Origin: Polysphondylium violaceum
Taxonomy: Eukaryota; Evosea; Eumycetozoa; Dictyosteliales; Dictyosteliaceae
Direction of reading: 5' to 3'
DNA length: 36,439 bases
Assembly (NCBI GenBank): GCA_000277445.1
Contig: AJWJ01000219.1
Location: 1 to 36,439, forward strand
This document shows, in pieces, positions 1-11,527 of the stretch. The position numbers and the translations under genes were made by a program. Below the pieces are notes generated by a model that saw only the letters and a program-made list of their open reading frames with translations, had not been told where the DNA came from and made no database searches. Every line of letters begins with the position of its first letter. Within the stretch, counting starts at the first letter, position 1.

Positions 1-928
1 AAAATACACAATTAAATAAATAATCAATAGAGTGAATTTAAAAATCAAATGTGTGATTGTCAATAATAATGTAATGGACAAAAGTGATCTCAATTTATAT
101 TCGAGTCCTGGAACAAGTGAGCATTCCAAAGAAAAAAAAAATTTAAATTAAAAAAATTATTTGTACAGAAAAAAATTATTTGTAAAAAAAAAAATTCTTT
201 TGTTTTCTTTTTCCTCTCACCTGATATGTTGGCATTGCGCAATATTTTGAAAAAAACGAAAAAAAAATTTTGACACTCTAAATTAAAAAAAAATGTCTCG
301 CCACACAGTGGTGTAGTTGGTGAAATTTTTTTAAAAAGCTCTGCCTGAGGTGGTGAGAAATGGGGAGAGATATTTTACATGTTTTTAATTTTATTATAAT
401 TGTTAATTTTGGAATAGCGATCAAATCCTATTTAAGCGATTGTGCAATGCGCAAAGCTGTGTGAGCAGGGGTGTTCTTCCTTTTTTATCAAAAATTAGAA
501 GATTTATAAATATTAAGATAAATAAATATAAGGTGAGTTCTTGTTAAATGAATGGAAAAGTGACGTACTTTTTCATATCATTGTAATTTATTTATTTAAA
601 GGTTAATTCTTTTTATAATGATAAAAGATGTGAATGAAATATCACAAATGAATTGATAGTCCAATAGATAGTTGCGGGGAAGGAGTGTTGGAGTTTAGTG
701 TTTTAAACTAATCTAATAAATAAAAATTTGACGTAATATTCGATCTTTAAAATATTTAACCTGGTGAAATGAATTTTATGTTTTTGTTTTGAAAAGCATA
801 CTGTATATCTATTTTTTAAATTTAAATCTTTGATTCTTTTTTTTTTTTCCTTTTTTTTCTTTTTTTGGGGAAATGAATATCGATGAATAGTTGAATATTC
901 TTATTGTTATAAATAAATGATAATATTA
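1..928. other. AT-rich intergenic DNA downstream of the transporter gene
   Basis: No convincing gene is visible. The region has long A and T runs and scattered short open frames. The only frame worth naming is a 25-codon one at 74-151 on the plus strand. It has no visible continuation and is probably chance. The part next to 929 should hold the 3' UTR and poly(A) signal of the minus-strand transporter gene; several AATAAA-like strings occur but none can be singled out. Confidence 0.6.
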
Positions 929-2911
929 TTAATGATCTTCTGTAATGGATTTCTTTTTCTTTTTATAAGTGACATCGACAGAATCTGGCACGTAGAGACT
1001 AAATATAGCAATGCAGATATAGAGAAAAGAAATACAGACAAACAAGAGAAAAGGGATAGAGTGTCGGGTAGAGTATGAAAAGATGGCACCACTGATAGCG
1101 GGACCAAAGGCTCTGAGGAATGAATTCATAGATTGATAGAAACCTTGAGTGAGACCTTGGATTTCAGGATCGGATGCGTTGGCGACCATGCCTTGAACAA
1201 TGGGCAATCCTTGCATGAAACCAATACTGAGGAGAGGCATAATGAGGAAAATGAATACCCACACCATAGCTTCACCTTGGATGAGATAGCCAGTGTAGGT
1301 GAGTGGCAGTAACGCCATACCTATGGTGAGGAAAATCATACCAATCAAATATTGTTTCTTGAGGCCAAGTGAGGTCGAGAGTCTCTTGAAAAACATGATT
1401 TGGAAAAAGAAGCCGATAAAGCCGAAGAATGTGAATATGATGCCAATCTTGAACGAGTCAAAGCCCAGACCACGTTGTTCAATGCTGAGTGAGGCAAACA
1501 ATACGATGGCCAACAACAAACTTCCGTTATTAAAACTGTTGATGCAGCCCATGGTAATAAGCAATACCATTGGTTTGTTTTTCGATATGATTCTAATGCC
1601 TTCCATAAACGTGTAGTCTTTGTGTTGTTCCTTGTTCTTTTGCTTCTCGTCCTCTTCCTCGTGATTGGGGATATCCGATCCTGGGATATCGTATTCCGGT
1701 TTACGGAATTTAGGATGAGTCTCTGGATGAATAAATATAATCAACACGGCCGAAACCAAGACAATGGAGCCTCCGAATACACATGGCAATAGATAAGGAT
1801 TCGCCGAGCCTTCGACAATCTTGACTGTGATACCACCAATCGAGGAACTGAGACATCTTGACAAAGCAAACACACCGCCCATGTAGGCAAAGATGGCTGC
1901 TCTATTCTTTTTATCAACCATATCGGCAAGGGTTGCTTGACAAAGTGCAGTAGTATTACTCAACAAACCTTCAACGAATCTTACAGCTATTGCCAATACC
2001 ACATTTGGCATCACTGCAAATATAATCGTGCCAATTCCAGTTGATAACAAACTTAAAACTAAAAACTTTTTTCTTCCAAATTTATCTGAAAGATGACTAT
2101 TATTATAGGAGGTGTAAACAAATGAAATGTTGTGTGTGTAGTAGATTGTGATTGATATAGATAGTGTAGTTATTTAGATTATATAATAATGACAAACACA
2201 GTGATGAACAAAGTAATAGTGATAATAGATAAAGTAATTTGGTATTAGTATAGATATATTTATAAATATAATCCTCTATCTCCTCTGTTTTGTCTTTGTG
2301 TTTTCTGTTATTTCTATTTTTATATCGCCCTCTGTTTTTATGATTGATTTTTACCCCAAATAGAAACCTGAAAAGAATCTAGCTAAACTATAAATTCCAA
2401 TGAGAATGCCGGAGAGATACCCAACATCTGATTCTGGAAATCCCCATTTATTCATAAGCATTGCAGGTAGAAATGGTTGAACTAATGTTAAACTTAGACC
2501 ATCTGACAATACTGCTGTGAAAATGATAATGATTCTAATCCAATTCTTTCTTGATATGGGTGGTGGTTTCATATCCTGACTAGCTGACAATTCTGATTTG
2601 CCGATCTCGACATCGTCAAGTAGCTCTACACTGTCATCATTTTCTTCTTTTAGCTTGTTGTATGATTTTGTTTGTTTTTGTTCTTGTTGTGATGATGTCG
2701 TTGTTGATTTCTTGTTGGTGCTGCTGTTGTCAATCAATGGCTCGTTGTCTCTTTGATGCTGGAGATTGTCCAACTCAATGTTGGTTTGAGTATTGTCTGC
2801 ATCGGACCCATTCTTGAGTGTTGCGTGCTTGTCCATGTAACCGACAGCACTATCGCTAGATTTATCTAAATCCTCTTCCACAAAATCGTCATAATCTTCA
2901 TTTTGTGTCAT
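929..2911 (-). CDS. Major facilitator superfamily transporter, two exons
   Basis: Predicted 574-residue membrane transporter of the major facilitator superfamily. Exon 1 is 2911-2355 and exon 2 is 2096-929, split by a 258-bp GT-AG intron. The join restores the family's motif A between helices 2 and 3 (GHLSDKFGRKK, about residues 186-196), which fixes the acceptor at 2097. A hydrophilic acidic, Asn/Gln-rich N-terminal tail of about 120 residues precedes the first helix. A charged loop rich in Glu and Lys splits the protein into two six-helix halves, as usual for the family. The second half carries a Gly-rich stretch (QGLTQGFYQSMNSFLRAFGP) of the kind seen in tetracycline-resistance and zinc-induced-facilitator-like transporters. 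The substrate cannot be read from sequence; a plasma or endolysosomal membrane drug/H+ or ion antiporter is a guess. Confidence 0.9.
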
Positions 2912-4282
2912 TATATCTTATATCGACGATCGTATTACTATGTTTAGTATAGATACCTAGTTAAGAAATGAGTAGAGTGAAAACACAAATACTAGTAATA
3001 ATGGTAATTTATTTAAAAAGGTAGATTTTGCAATATTTAAATATGGTGCGTGAGTTTGTGGCGTGGGGGGTAAGTGTCGGTAGTGTCAAAAAAGAAAATC
3101 AAGCTTGACAAAAACCAGTTATGAATGTGTGTGTTTGTGGTGTGTGTGAAATTCTTGTTTGGCTGTTTTATCTAAAAAAACAATGTTCATTTAATGAAAA
3201 GGCAATCTCTTATTCTATAGTATTGTTATACTATTACTACTACTGTAATACTGATAATGGTATTGGGTAATGATATAAATAAATATGAAAAACAAATATG
3301 AAAAGGTGTGGTGTGATTTATTTAAAAACAACACAAATAGACACCTATATGTTTGTTGGCAATTATAAATAGTTTATGATTGGTGGTAGTAGTAGTGTGT
3401 GCGGTGGGAAATGGATGAGAGCTTATGAGGAACTAGAAATGTGTCAAAAAATAAAAAATAGGAGTGAGAGGTGTTAAAATTGTAAAAGGCAATGGAAGCA
3501 TGTTACCGTGTGCAAAAGAATAATTTTTTGGCGTCATGAATTCTTTTTTTCGTATTTTTTACTTTTCCCAAATGATATTTTTGGCAATTTTTATCACAGA
3601 TTAGATGAAGGATTTTGACAGAGAAAAACATCAAAACCATTCATTCCCCAATATTCACTTTTTGCAAATTACTTTTAATTAAAAGGTACCCCATTTAATC
3701 ATTTAATCATTGATCTTTTTCATTATTAATTATCATTTGATAGGTTTGAGATACCATCGGATAATATATTTCGAAATAAATTACCATGTGATATTCATTA
3801 AAATTTTATGTCAGACTATGTGTTTTATTGGTATAGGAATCAACAAGGTGTATCTTTAGTGACATCAATAAAAAAAAAAAGAAATAGTTTTGGACAAGTG
3901 TTTTCACTTAAGTGGCTAATTTATCGATGTCATTAAAGGTTTCAAGATATATAGTTGTGATCAATAAACTAATAGGTTCTTATTTTTATGTGAAATAAAC
4001 ACACAATTTAAAATGAATTTTTGTCCTCAATGATGTGGAGAGGAGCCGCGTCACAACTAAATTTATGCAAAAAAAAAAAAAAAAAAGTTTTTAATTTTTT
4101 GTAAATTTTTTATCTATGTTCAATTATATCTTTTATTATTTGATAATATCACACTAAACACATACAAAATACCTACAATCTAAACTCAACAAATTGGATT
4201 AATTGAATGTGTTAAGGAGTTGATTGTTTTGTTTAATTATTGATAACAATCAACACATATACATATATTTTTACAATACACA
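2912..4282. promoter_or_regulatory. Divergent intergenic region between the transporter and hrd1
   Basis: About 1.4 kb of AT-rich DNA between two genes that read away from each other, so it should contain both promoters. An 18-base A run preceded by TGC lies near 4065-4085, roughly 200 bp before the hrd1 ATG. Homopolymer A/T tracts of this kind are typical of dictyostelid promoters. No further gene, RNA or repeat is recognisable. Confidence 0.5.
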
Positions 4283-6552
4283 ATGTTTAGAATAACATTT
4301 AGATCCTATAGTATACTGACTATTGCAGTCACTGCATTTGTCATTTACTATGCTTATCAAAAATATGAACAATTTTATCCAACTGGTTTATATTTGGCTA
4401 CTGCCAAACATGCTCTACTCACTATTGCCAATATGGCTATCGTTATGGCATACTTGATTGGTAAACTTTTCATATCTGTTTTCCTTGAAAGAGTTCATGA
4501 AAGAGAGATGGATGTAAGTAGTAGTAATAGTATATAGTATATTGCATGCAAAAGAAAAACAAAATCATTAACAACAATAATATAGTTATTAAATGATAGA
4601 TTAAAATCATCAATTACAGATACATTGTTGTCGTTGACAATTTTCCGAGAGCATTTCAATGCTCAGTTTGTATCACTTTTGTTGTTATTACTCTTTTTCC
4701 AAATTTTCCATTGGTTAGCAAAATATAGAGTTGAATATGTAAGTAATTAAATAATCATTGAGTTAATAGTATCTAACAAATATATATATACATACTTTAG
4801 CTCGAACATTCACCATATGATTTAAAAAAGAATATTAAACTATTCTCTCTTTTAGCTATTTTATTATTATTTGATGTTGTATTCTTATTCTTTTCTATTA
4901 GTATATTAATGGTTGAAGGTCCAAATGCAATGATGTTATTTAGTTTAGAGGTAATTATTATATAGCTTAGATAGATAGATAAATATACTGACAACAGACA
5001 TACACTCTATAGTTTGGACTTTTATTAATTACAGGTATATCTACATTGATTTCATTCTTTATTAATATTGAAGGTATTAAAAGAGAGGGTAGATGGGATA
5101 ACAAAGGTTTATATATCTTGTATTTGGAATTCTTTTCAGAAGGAATTTGTATGATTTTGTATTCTATTTTCTTTGTTGTATCTTTAATGAAGTTTGGTAT
5201 GTTGTTTAAAAATCTATCATCATTGATATCTTTTCAAAATATTAATCATCTATCTATCTATTGATCAATGCAACTATATAGGATTACCAATACATATTAT
5301 TAGACAATTATTTATTTCATTTAGAACCTTTTATCGTAGATTCCAAGATATTATTCAATATCAAACTATTATGAATGAAAAATTCCAAGATGCCACTGAA
5401 GAAGAGCTTGAAAACTCTGATAAGATTTGCATTGTCTGTAGAGAGGATATGACCACTGGTAAAAAGTTATCTTGTGGTCATATTTTACATTTACATTGTT
5501 TGAGATCTTGGTTAGAGAGACAACAAACCTGTCCAATTTGTAGAGCATTGGTTATTGTCGATGATCCAAATCGTCCTCAAAATATTTTAGTTAGATTATT
5601 TAGAAGACGTCCACCTGCTCAATTTGTTGCTCCACCTGCTGCTGCTGCTCCTGTTCCCCAACAGCCACCTCAACAACAACAACAACAACAACCACCAGTA
5701 GCTGGTGCTGTTAATCCACAACAACCACATGTTCATCAAGGTCAACCTCATATGCATTTCCATCAAATGCACGATATGAACAGATTTATGGCTGGTCAAA
5801 GACCAAGAATTGTCTTTAGAGCTGCTGTTCCAGGTCAACAACAACAACCAATTCAACAAGCTCAGAGACAAGTTATACCACAACCAAATGATAATCAACA
5901 ACAACAAGCAGCTCAGGAAGGCCCAGAAGAAGTACAACCAGTTCAACAACCACAACCAATTCAATTACCACATATTCAACCAATTGATATTAATATTGGT
6001 GCTGGTACTACAACAAACAACAATAATAATGCTAATAATAATAATGTATATAATCCATTATTACATATTATCTCTATGCAAAATCATATTTTTTATTTAA
6101 ATCAACAATTAGAGATATTAAAGAGAAATTTAGGTTCTTTGGAACTCATTCACGACACACCAACTAATTTAGATCAAGCTCAAAATAATAACAGTAATAA
6201 CAACGATAGCGACGGTCAACAACAAAAAGATGAATCAAATGTAAATATTAATGATCAACAAGATAAAGAAAAAATAACAGTAACAGATGTAGTTGAACAA
6301 CAAGTTGTAGATAAAGAAAATAACAATACAACAACTACTACTACCACCACCACCACCACCACTACTACTGCTGGTACATCAACATCTGATGAAATCTGTT
6401 TTAATGAACCAACTATTGAAACTATGGATAGTGATAATGTAGACTACTATGATGATCAATCTGAAAAAAAAGTAACAACTGTAGAAAATGATGATTTTTC
6501 AGAGCAATTAAGAAGAAGAGTATCAAAACATAAAACTGAAAATAAAGAGTAA
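4283..6552 (+). CDS. hrd1: Hrd1/synoviolin-type ER membrane RING-H2 ubiquitin ligase, five exons
   Basis: E3 ubiquitin ligase of ER-associated degradation; the family forms the channel and ligase core that ubiquitinates misfolded ER proteins. Exons are 4283-4513, 4586-4738, 4801-4950, 5013-5196 and 5282-6552, giving 662 residues with all phases consistent. The first 250 residues contain six hydrophobic segments (about 9-26, 41-68, 97-118, 138-160, 178-195, 218-238). Exon 2 carries the family's signature TIFREHFNAQFVSL...FHWLAKYRVEY. A RING-H2 finger follows at about residues 289-326 (CIVC, CGHILHLHC, CPIC), with all eight ligands present. The remaining 330 residues are cytosolic low-complexity sequence with Pro/Gln, Asn and a run of Thr. 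The extreme C-terminus ends in EQLRRRVSKHK, resembling the p97-binding motif at the end of human SYVN1. Its 3' end faces the RUN-domain gene. Confidence 0.95.
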
Positions 6553-7038
6553 AATTGACAAGAGTTCATCTGCCAAGGTTTTTCACAAAATATTATCTTG
6601 AGAGAAAAAAACTTATTATTTTATTTTGAATAAGCATTGGAAAATATCAAAGATAAAGTCGATATTAGATTCCTTGGGAAATAAAATTGATAAATTGCAT
6701 TATCTATTTTTAGATTATTTTGCTTTTTTTGTATGGAAAGAGTGCTTCTTTCAAGGTATGAACTAAAACAAAGATTGTATTCAAAATGACATCTTTTTGT
6801 GCACTCATTTTGCATTTGACTGTATCAAGTCAACAAAAATAGCCATTGAATACATTGCCAACAGGATTTTCCTTATACAAGAATTAAACAAATAATTCTT
6901 TAAACTTAAAAATCAAAATGATGTTTAACATTTTTATTTTAAAACTGAATCAAAAGATGTTCATTATTTATATCCACTTGGAAAATCTAAATGTTTTTGG
7001 CGGAAATAAAATTTAATTGTAAATAAAGTAAAGATAAA
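6553..7038. other. Convergent 3' region between hrd1 and the RUN gene
   Basis: About 490 bp where two genes converge. It should hold both 3' UTRs. AATAAA-like strings are present on both strands, but nothing else is recognisable. Confidence 0.5.
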
Positions 7039-8652
7039 TTAAAATACAATATCTCTTTCCAAGGGTTTTATTTTCTTTTTAATAACTTTTTTAATAACCT
7101 TTGTCGTTTTTGGTGTATTAAGACTACTATTACTATTGTCACCATCGTTTTTATGTTTGATTGATTGGTCTTCTTTTTCTTGATTGGATAGAGGTTCTGT
7201 TGATAAATTATTACTATCTTTTAATTCATATTCATTATCATCATCATCATGATTACCATAGAATGAATTGGTTGGTAGTTTTAAAATTGAATTTGAAGGT
7301 GATGGAAATTCGTATTGTAATCTAGAATATCTATAGTTTTCAATAGAATTATCACTTTCATTTTTATCACTATTATTGTCTTGATAGTTTTTGTTTGAAT
7401 CATTTTCTCTATCTTGATTATAAATTGGTGGTATAGGATCCATTTTAAAAGCATTAGTCTTAAATGATGTTGTTTGAAAAGATTGATCTAATAAATCGCT
7501 AAAGTTAATTTCTTCTTCCTCTTCTTCTACCTCTACTTTTACTTTTTCTTTTATATTATTGTTGTTGGTTTGATTCAGATTTTCTTTAATATTATTACTA
7601 TCATCTTCATCTACCGTTAAAAACTCTTTTAGTTGATCATCTATATTTAAAGAATCAATGTTATTTGATTTTATAGTTGATGATAATTTATATTGATAGT
7701 GATGTTGATAAACTTCATTGACTTGATTACTACTATTATTTGATTGGTGATCTTGATTTAAACTACTGGATATTAATAGTGAATGATCAACCAATGTATC
7801 AAACAGAGATGAATTTAAACCCAATGAAAACCTTGTATCATCTATTTTCTTTAAAATATCTATAATTACATCTACATATTCATTATCCAACATTATTGAT
7901 CCTTTTGAGTAATATTCTCTATCAATATAGTTACATTTATTAATATCTGTTTATCTGACTCATAAACTGTTTCGTATCTATATTTACCCTATATTCATAT
8001 CTTTTTCTACTATATTATTTCTCTTTGTATTCCCATCATCGTCATTATCGTCTTGACCATCAATAGTGTTGATATTATTCATGATATCGTTATGATATTT
8101 AAATAACAAAGACACTTGATTTGTATTTAAAAGAAATCTAATAAATGATCTCGATCTACCCTGATCTGTTAATAGTAGGGGATATCTAAGTATATCTTGA
8201 AAATCTGAATTTGAAATGATAGGTGAATGCTTTTGAATTGCTTTGATTATCGACCACAGAGAATAACTAGACAATAATTCATGAGTCAACAGTTTCTCTA
8301 TAGACATACATAGTCTAGTGACACCAAAACTACTTTCAAACAATGTTGGATTATGATGATTATCGAGTGTCAACAATGTATATATAATGTATCGAATTGA
8401 TACTCTTAAATCTTCAAGAACAATATCTCTTTTGATTTTATTTTTTTCAATCTCATCTCTCGTTTGTATAGAGATTGCTGTAGGCCAAGATGGTTCTTGT
8501 TGTTGTTGTTGCTCTTGTTCTTTTCGTTGTTGTTGCTCTTGTTGCTGTTGTTCTAATTCTTTGTCTTTATCATCGCTATCATGATCACTCTCGTCATCAT
8601 TATTATTGTTGTCCTTCACTTTATCTTTAATCTCACTTGTCATTGCGCACAC
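7039..8652 (-). CDS. RUN-domain protein with low-complexity tail, two exons
   Basis: Predicted 514-residue cytosolic protein. Exon 1 is 8652-7988 and exon 2 is 7918-7039, with a 69-bp intron. Several AGs could serve as acceptor; the one at 7919-7920 keeps the frame and gives the join ...DMNIGEYYSKGSIMLDN. That matches the conserved EYY followed by a hydrophobic segment in RUN domains, so I chose it. The RUN domain spans about residues 85-265: an N-terminal helix with LCMSIEKLLTHEL, then SLWSIIKAIQ, then TDQGRSRSFIRFLLN. RUN domains bind small GTPases of the Rap, Rab and Arl families or kinesin-1 and act in vesicle and lysosome positioning. The N-terminus has a Gln tract. The C-terminal 250 residues are Asn/Asp/Glu-rich and end in a strongly basic stretch. 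No other domain (FYVE, PH, TBC) is visible, so the partner is unknown. Confidence 0.8.
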
Positions 8653-9169
8653 ATGTATGAATTTTACAATAAAAAAAAAAAAGAAAAATCAATATTTCAA
8701 TGTCACACATGTACTTTTACAAAAAAAAAAGAAAAGTTGAATGAGGTAGTGATAGATATTTATTTTTTTATTCCTAAGAATGGATCTTGATTTTTAGTTT
8801 TCAATTTTCAACGACAAAAAAGGGTGGGTGGCAATTTTTTGGGAGAATAAATCAAGAAAATTTAATTTATTTTAATTTTTTATTTTTTTTACAAATATTA
8901 CAATACTACCCCCTCGCTGCTATATATATTCATATACAATTCAATTCCTTTCTTTTTACACATTCACACACAGTTTTCATAACAACACTCACCATATCTA
9001 ATTTATTTTTTATTTTTTTATATTTATATATTTATATCTTAATATCATTGATCATAGGTTTTTGTTTATTCTCAGCTGCACACCACTCTATAAATATAAA
9101 TATAAATAATATACAAGTATCATATATGATAGATATTGTGTCGTGTAATACCAATCGTCGCCTTTGAAA
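8653..9169. promoter_or_regulatory. Divergent promoter region, RUN gene and Asn-rich gene
   Basis: About 520 bp between two divergently read genes, with A runs next to the RUN gene and T/A-rich sequence next to the other. Open frames crossing it are rich in Phe, Ile and Tyr from AT-rich codons and look non-coding. Confidence 0.5.
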
Positions 9170-11011
9170 ATGCAACAAAAATTAGAAAAGTTATTACCAA
9201 ATAATATAATAAATCCTGTAAAACAAAAGGATAGACAAGTGTCTACAACAACAGCAACAACAAAAGATCAAAAGCAACAACAACAACAACAACCATATGG
9301 ATACTACTCTAATTATCCTCCACAAGAACCTAATAGTAACAGTAAATCATCTACTAGTAGAAAACAACAACAACAACAACAAGATGACGATTTAATGTAT
9401 GACACAATAGTTCCCGACAATATCGGTGTTTATAAGAGGAGCAATACAAACTCTCCTAAAACTAGTAATGGCAACAATAGTAGTACTACGACCAATACAA
9501 ATGGTCAATATACAAAACCCCAAAAGCTATCCGATAAACTCAGTTACTATTACAATGAAGAACCAAATGATCAACATTTTGAGCCATTTGAAGAAGAAGA
9601 TCTATATACAAATTATATAAACAATACCAATACTAATAGTGGTAATAATAAGAATCAAACTAAAAATAACAAGAATAACACAAGCAATAATAATAGTAAT
9701 AACAATAGTCTATATGATAATACCTATAAAAGTAGTAATAATAGTAATAATAGTAAGAGCCAACAACAAATTAACCCTTCACAATCATTGTCTGAATCTA
9801 AAAAACAATTAAATATTTCATCAACAACGTATTCAGATTATGGGGCCAATAATAATAATAGCAATATTAAAAATAATATGAATAATAATAAAGCAAGCCC
9901 TAATATTAATAACAATACTGGTAATAAAGGTCACAATAGTAGTCCAAATATTAATAATAATACTAGTAATGGTGTAAAGGAAACTCAACCAACTATAAAC
10001 AATAAATCAAATAAAAAATCAAAAAAACTAGCCTCTTCAGCTGCTGGTGATTTTGATTCTGATTTAGGAGATGATTTTGATGATTTTGTAGAAATTGAAG
10101 AAAAAGATGTAAGTATAGAAAAGAATAATACCAATTCCAATTATTAATAAATAATAATAATAGGTTGCAACTATTTGTCAATTATATTATATACACTTTT
10201 ATCAAACACCAGAAATGATTAGAAATGAAACACAGAAATGGTTGGAAGAGAGATGGTTTTTACCGGCCAATTTCAAAGATATAAAATGGAATCAACCCAA
10301 TCGATTCTTTTTCCCTGTCTATGTGTTTACCATTGTTACAACTACATTTTTTGATGCAACCTTTATATTAAATGATTTTCCAAATACAATTCAAAGACAA
10401 AAGATGACAAGCACACATGAGGAATTAATATTTTGTGCATCAAATTCAATGGATTCTGTATTGGTAGACCAACTAATCAAAGAAAATAGCTACTCTAGTC
10501 GCTCAACTCGTTATCTACCACCCAATGAAGAATTGGTACAATATAATACCGACACTCTACTCTCGGAAAAAGTATTAACCATTGATATTTCTAAAAATGA
10601 AATTTGGGAAAATGTATGTATTGTGTTGTATATAGTATTTGTTTTAGATCTAGTACTTACAACTATCATCATTATCATTATTACTATTACTGTTTTTAGA
10701 AAGTACTACCATTTATAAAGGATGAAGAGAAAAAGAAATGTCTTAAATTTGTACAAAAAACCTATAGTGTCAAAAATGTAGAATTGGAAATGGATGAGCC
10801 AATGATTGACAGTGAAATTTATTCCATTGTATTTTTGCCAATTAGTTCACAAACTTATCAATATTCAGGTGCCTATTATGCTACATTGACAAGTGGCAAC
10901 AAAGGGAAGACCGTGGGTCAAAGACCCATTGGTACTGGATATGTTGGTGGTGCAATTTATGATGTGGTTTCAAAAGTTTCAAATATAGTTCAAGACTCCA
11001 TCGGAATGTAA
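9170..11011 (+). CDS. Asn/Gln-rich protein with a C-terminal domain resembling a bacterial zinc-ribbon-associated family, three exons
   Basis: Predicted 566 residues. Exons are 9170-10108, 10164-10613 and 10700-11011, all joined in phase 0. The ATG at 9170 is the first one; an open frame extends only two codons further upstream. Residues 1-310 are low complexity (Gln runs, then long Asn/Ser tracts) and end in an acidic patch (DLGDDFDDFVEIEEKD). Residues 314-566 look folded. They show, in order, WLEERWFLP (339-347), FFFPVYVF followed by beta-rich sequence, ELIFCASNSMD, an ELVQY segment, a helical Lys-rich stretch, and near 509-539 FLP...YQYSGAYY...GKTVGQRP. This order resembles, from memory, a bacterial family that carries a zinc ribbon followed by WF.PxxLK, YxPYWxFD and GxxGxRP motifs. 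No zinc ribbon is seen here and there is no clear membrane helix. Function unknown. Confidence 0.8.
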
Positions 11012-11527
11012 AGTTTTATTAACCTTTTTTTTCATCATCATCATTTCCACTTTTTTAGATATATTTATTTTAAATTATTTTGTATTCTATATAAATAATA
11101 ATTAATAATAATAATAATAATAATAACATCCATACACACACTTTTTAAACTTATATGTATATATTTATATAATATTTTATTATTCTACTATTGATGTATA
11201 TATATTTATCTATTTCTTTTAAATGATAAAATTCTAGAAAACTTATGACTTTAGATTAACTACTATTGTTGTTTGGAAATCTCTTTATCATACTATTCAT
11301 TCTCTACTCCATTATTCAATTTCTAATTTCAAGAAAACTCCCCCTCTCCAACTCATATCAAGTGATTAAATATATTAAAAGTTTTATTTATTTATCCTTT
11401 TTTTCCTTATTAAATAAAAGAAACATCTAGAGAAACAAAAAAACAAAATTGGATTATGTGTGAGATTGTTGTATTTGGGTTTGTCATAAATATAAATATA
11501 AAGGTATGGGGTTGTTTTTGATTTTAT
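11012..11527. other. Convergent 3' region with short AAT repeat
   Basis: About 515 bp between convergent genes. It contains a short ATA/AAT repeat near 11097-11127 and otherwise AT-rich 3' UTR-like sequence. No gene is seen. Confidence 0.5.

Noticed and set aside
308-428. tRNA-like signals: an A-box-like GGTGTAGTTGGT and a B-box-like GATCAAATCC
   Set aside because: They are about 100 bases apart and no acceptor stem, anticodon arm or T arm can be paired.
8787-9167. 126-codon frame upstream of the Asn-rich gene
   Set aside because: Dominated by Phe, Ile, Tyr and Leu from AT-rich codons, with no motif; it occupies the promoter region of a divergent gene pair.
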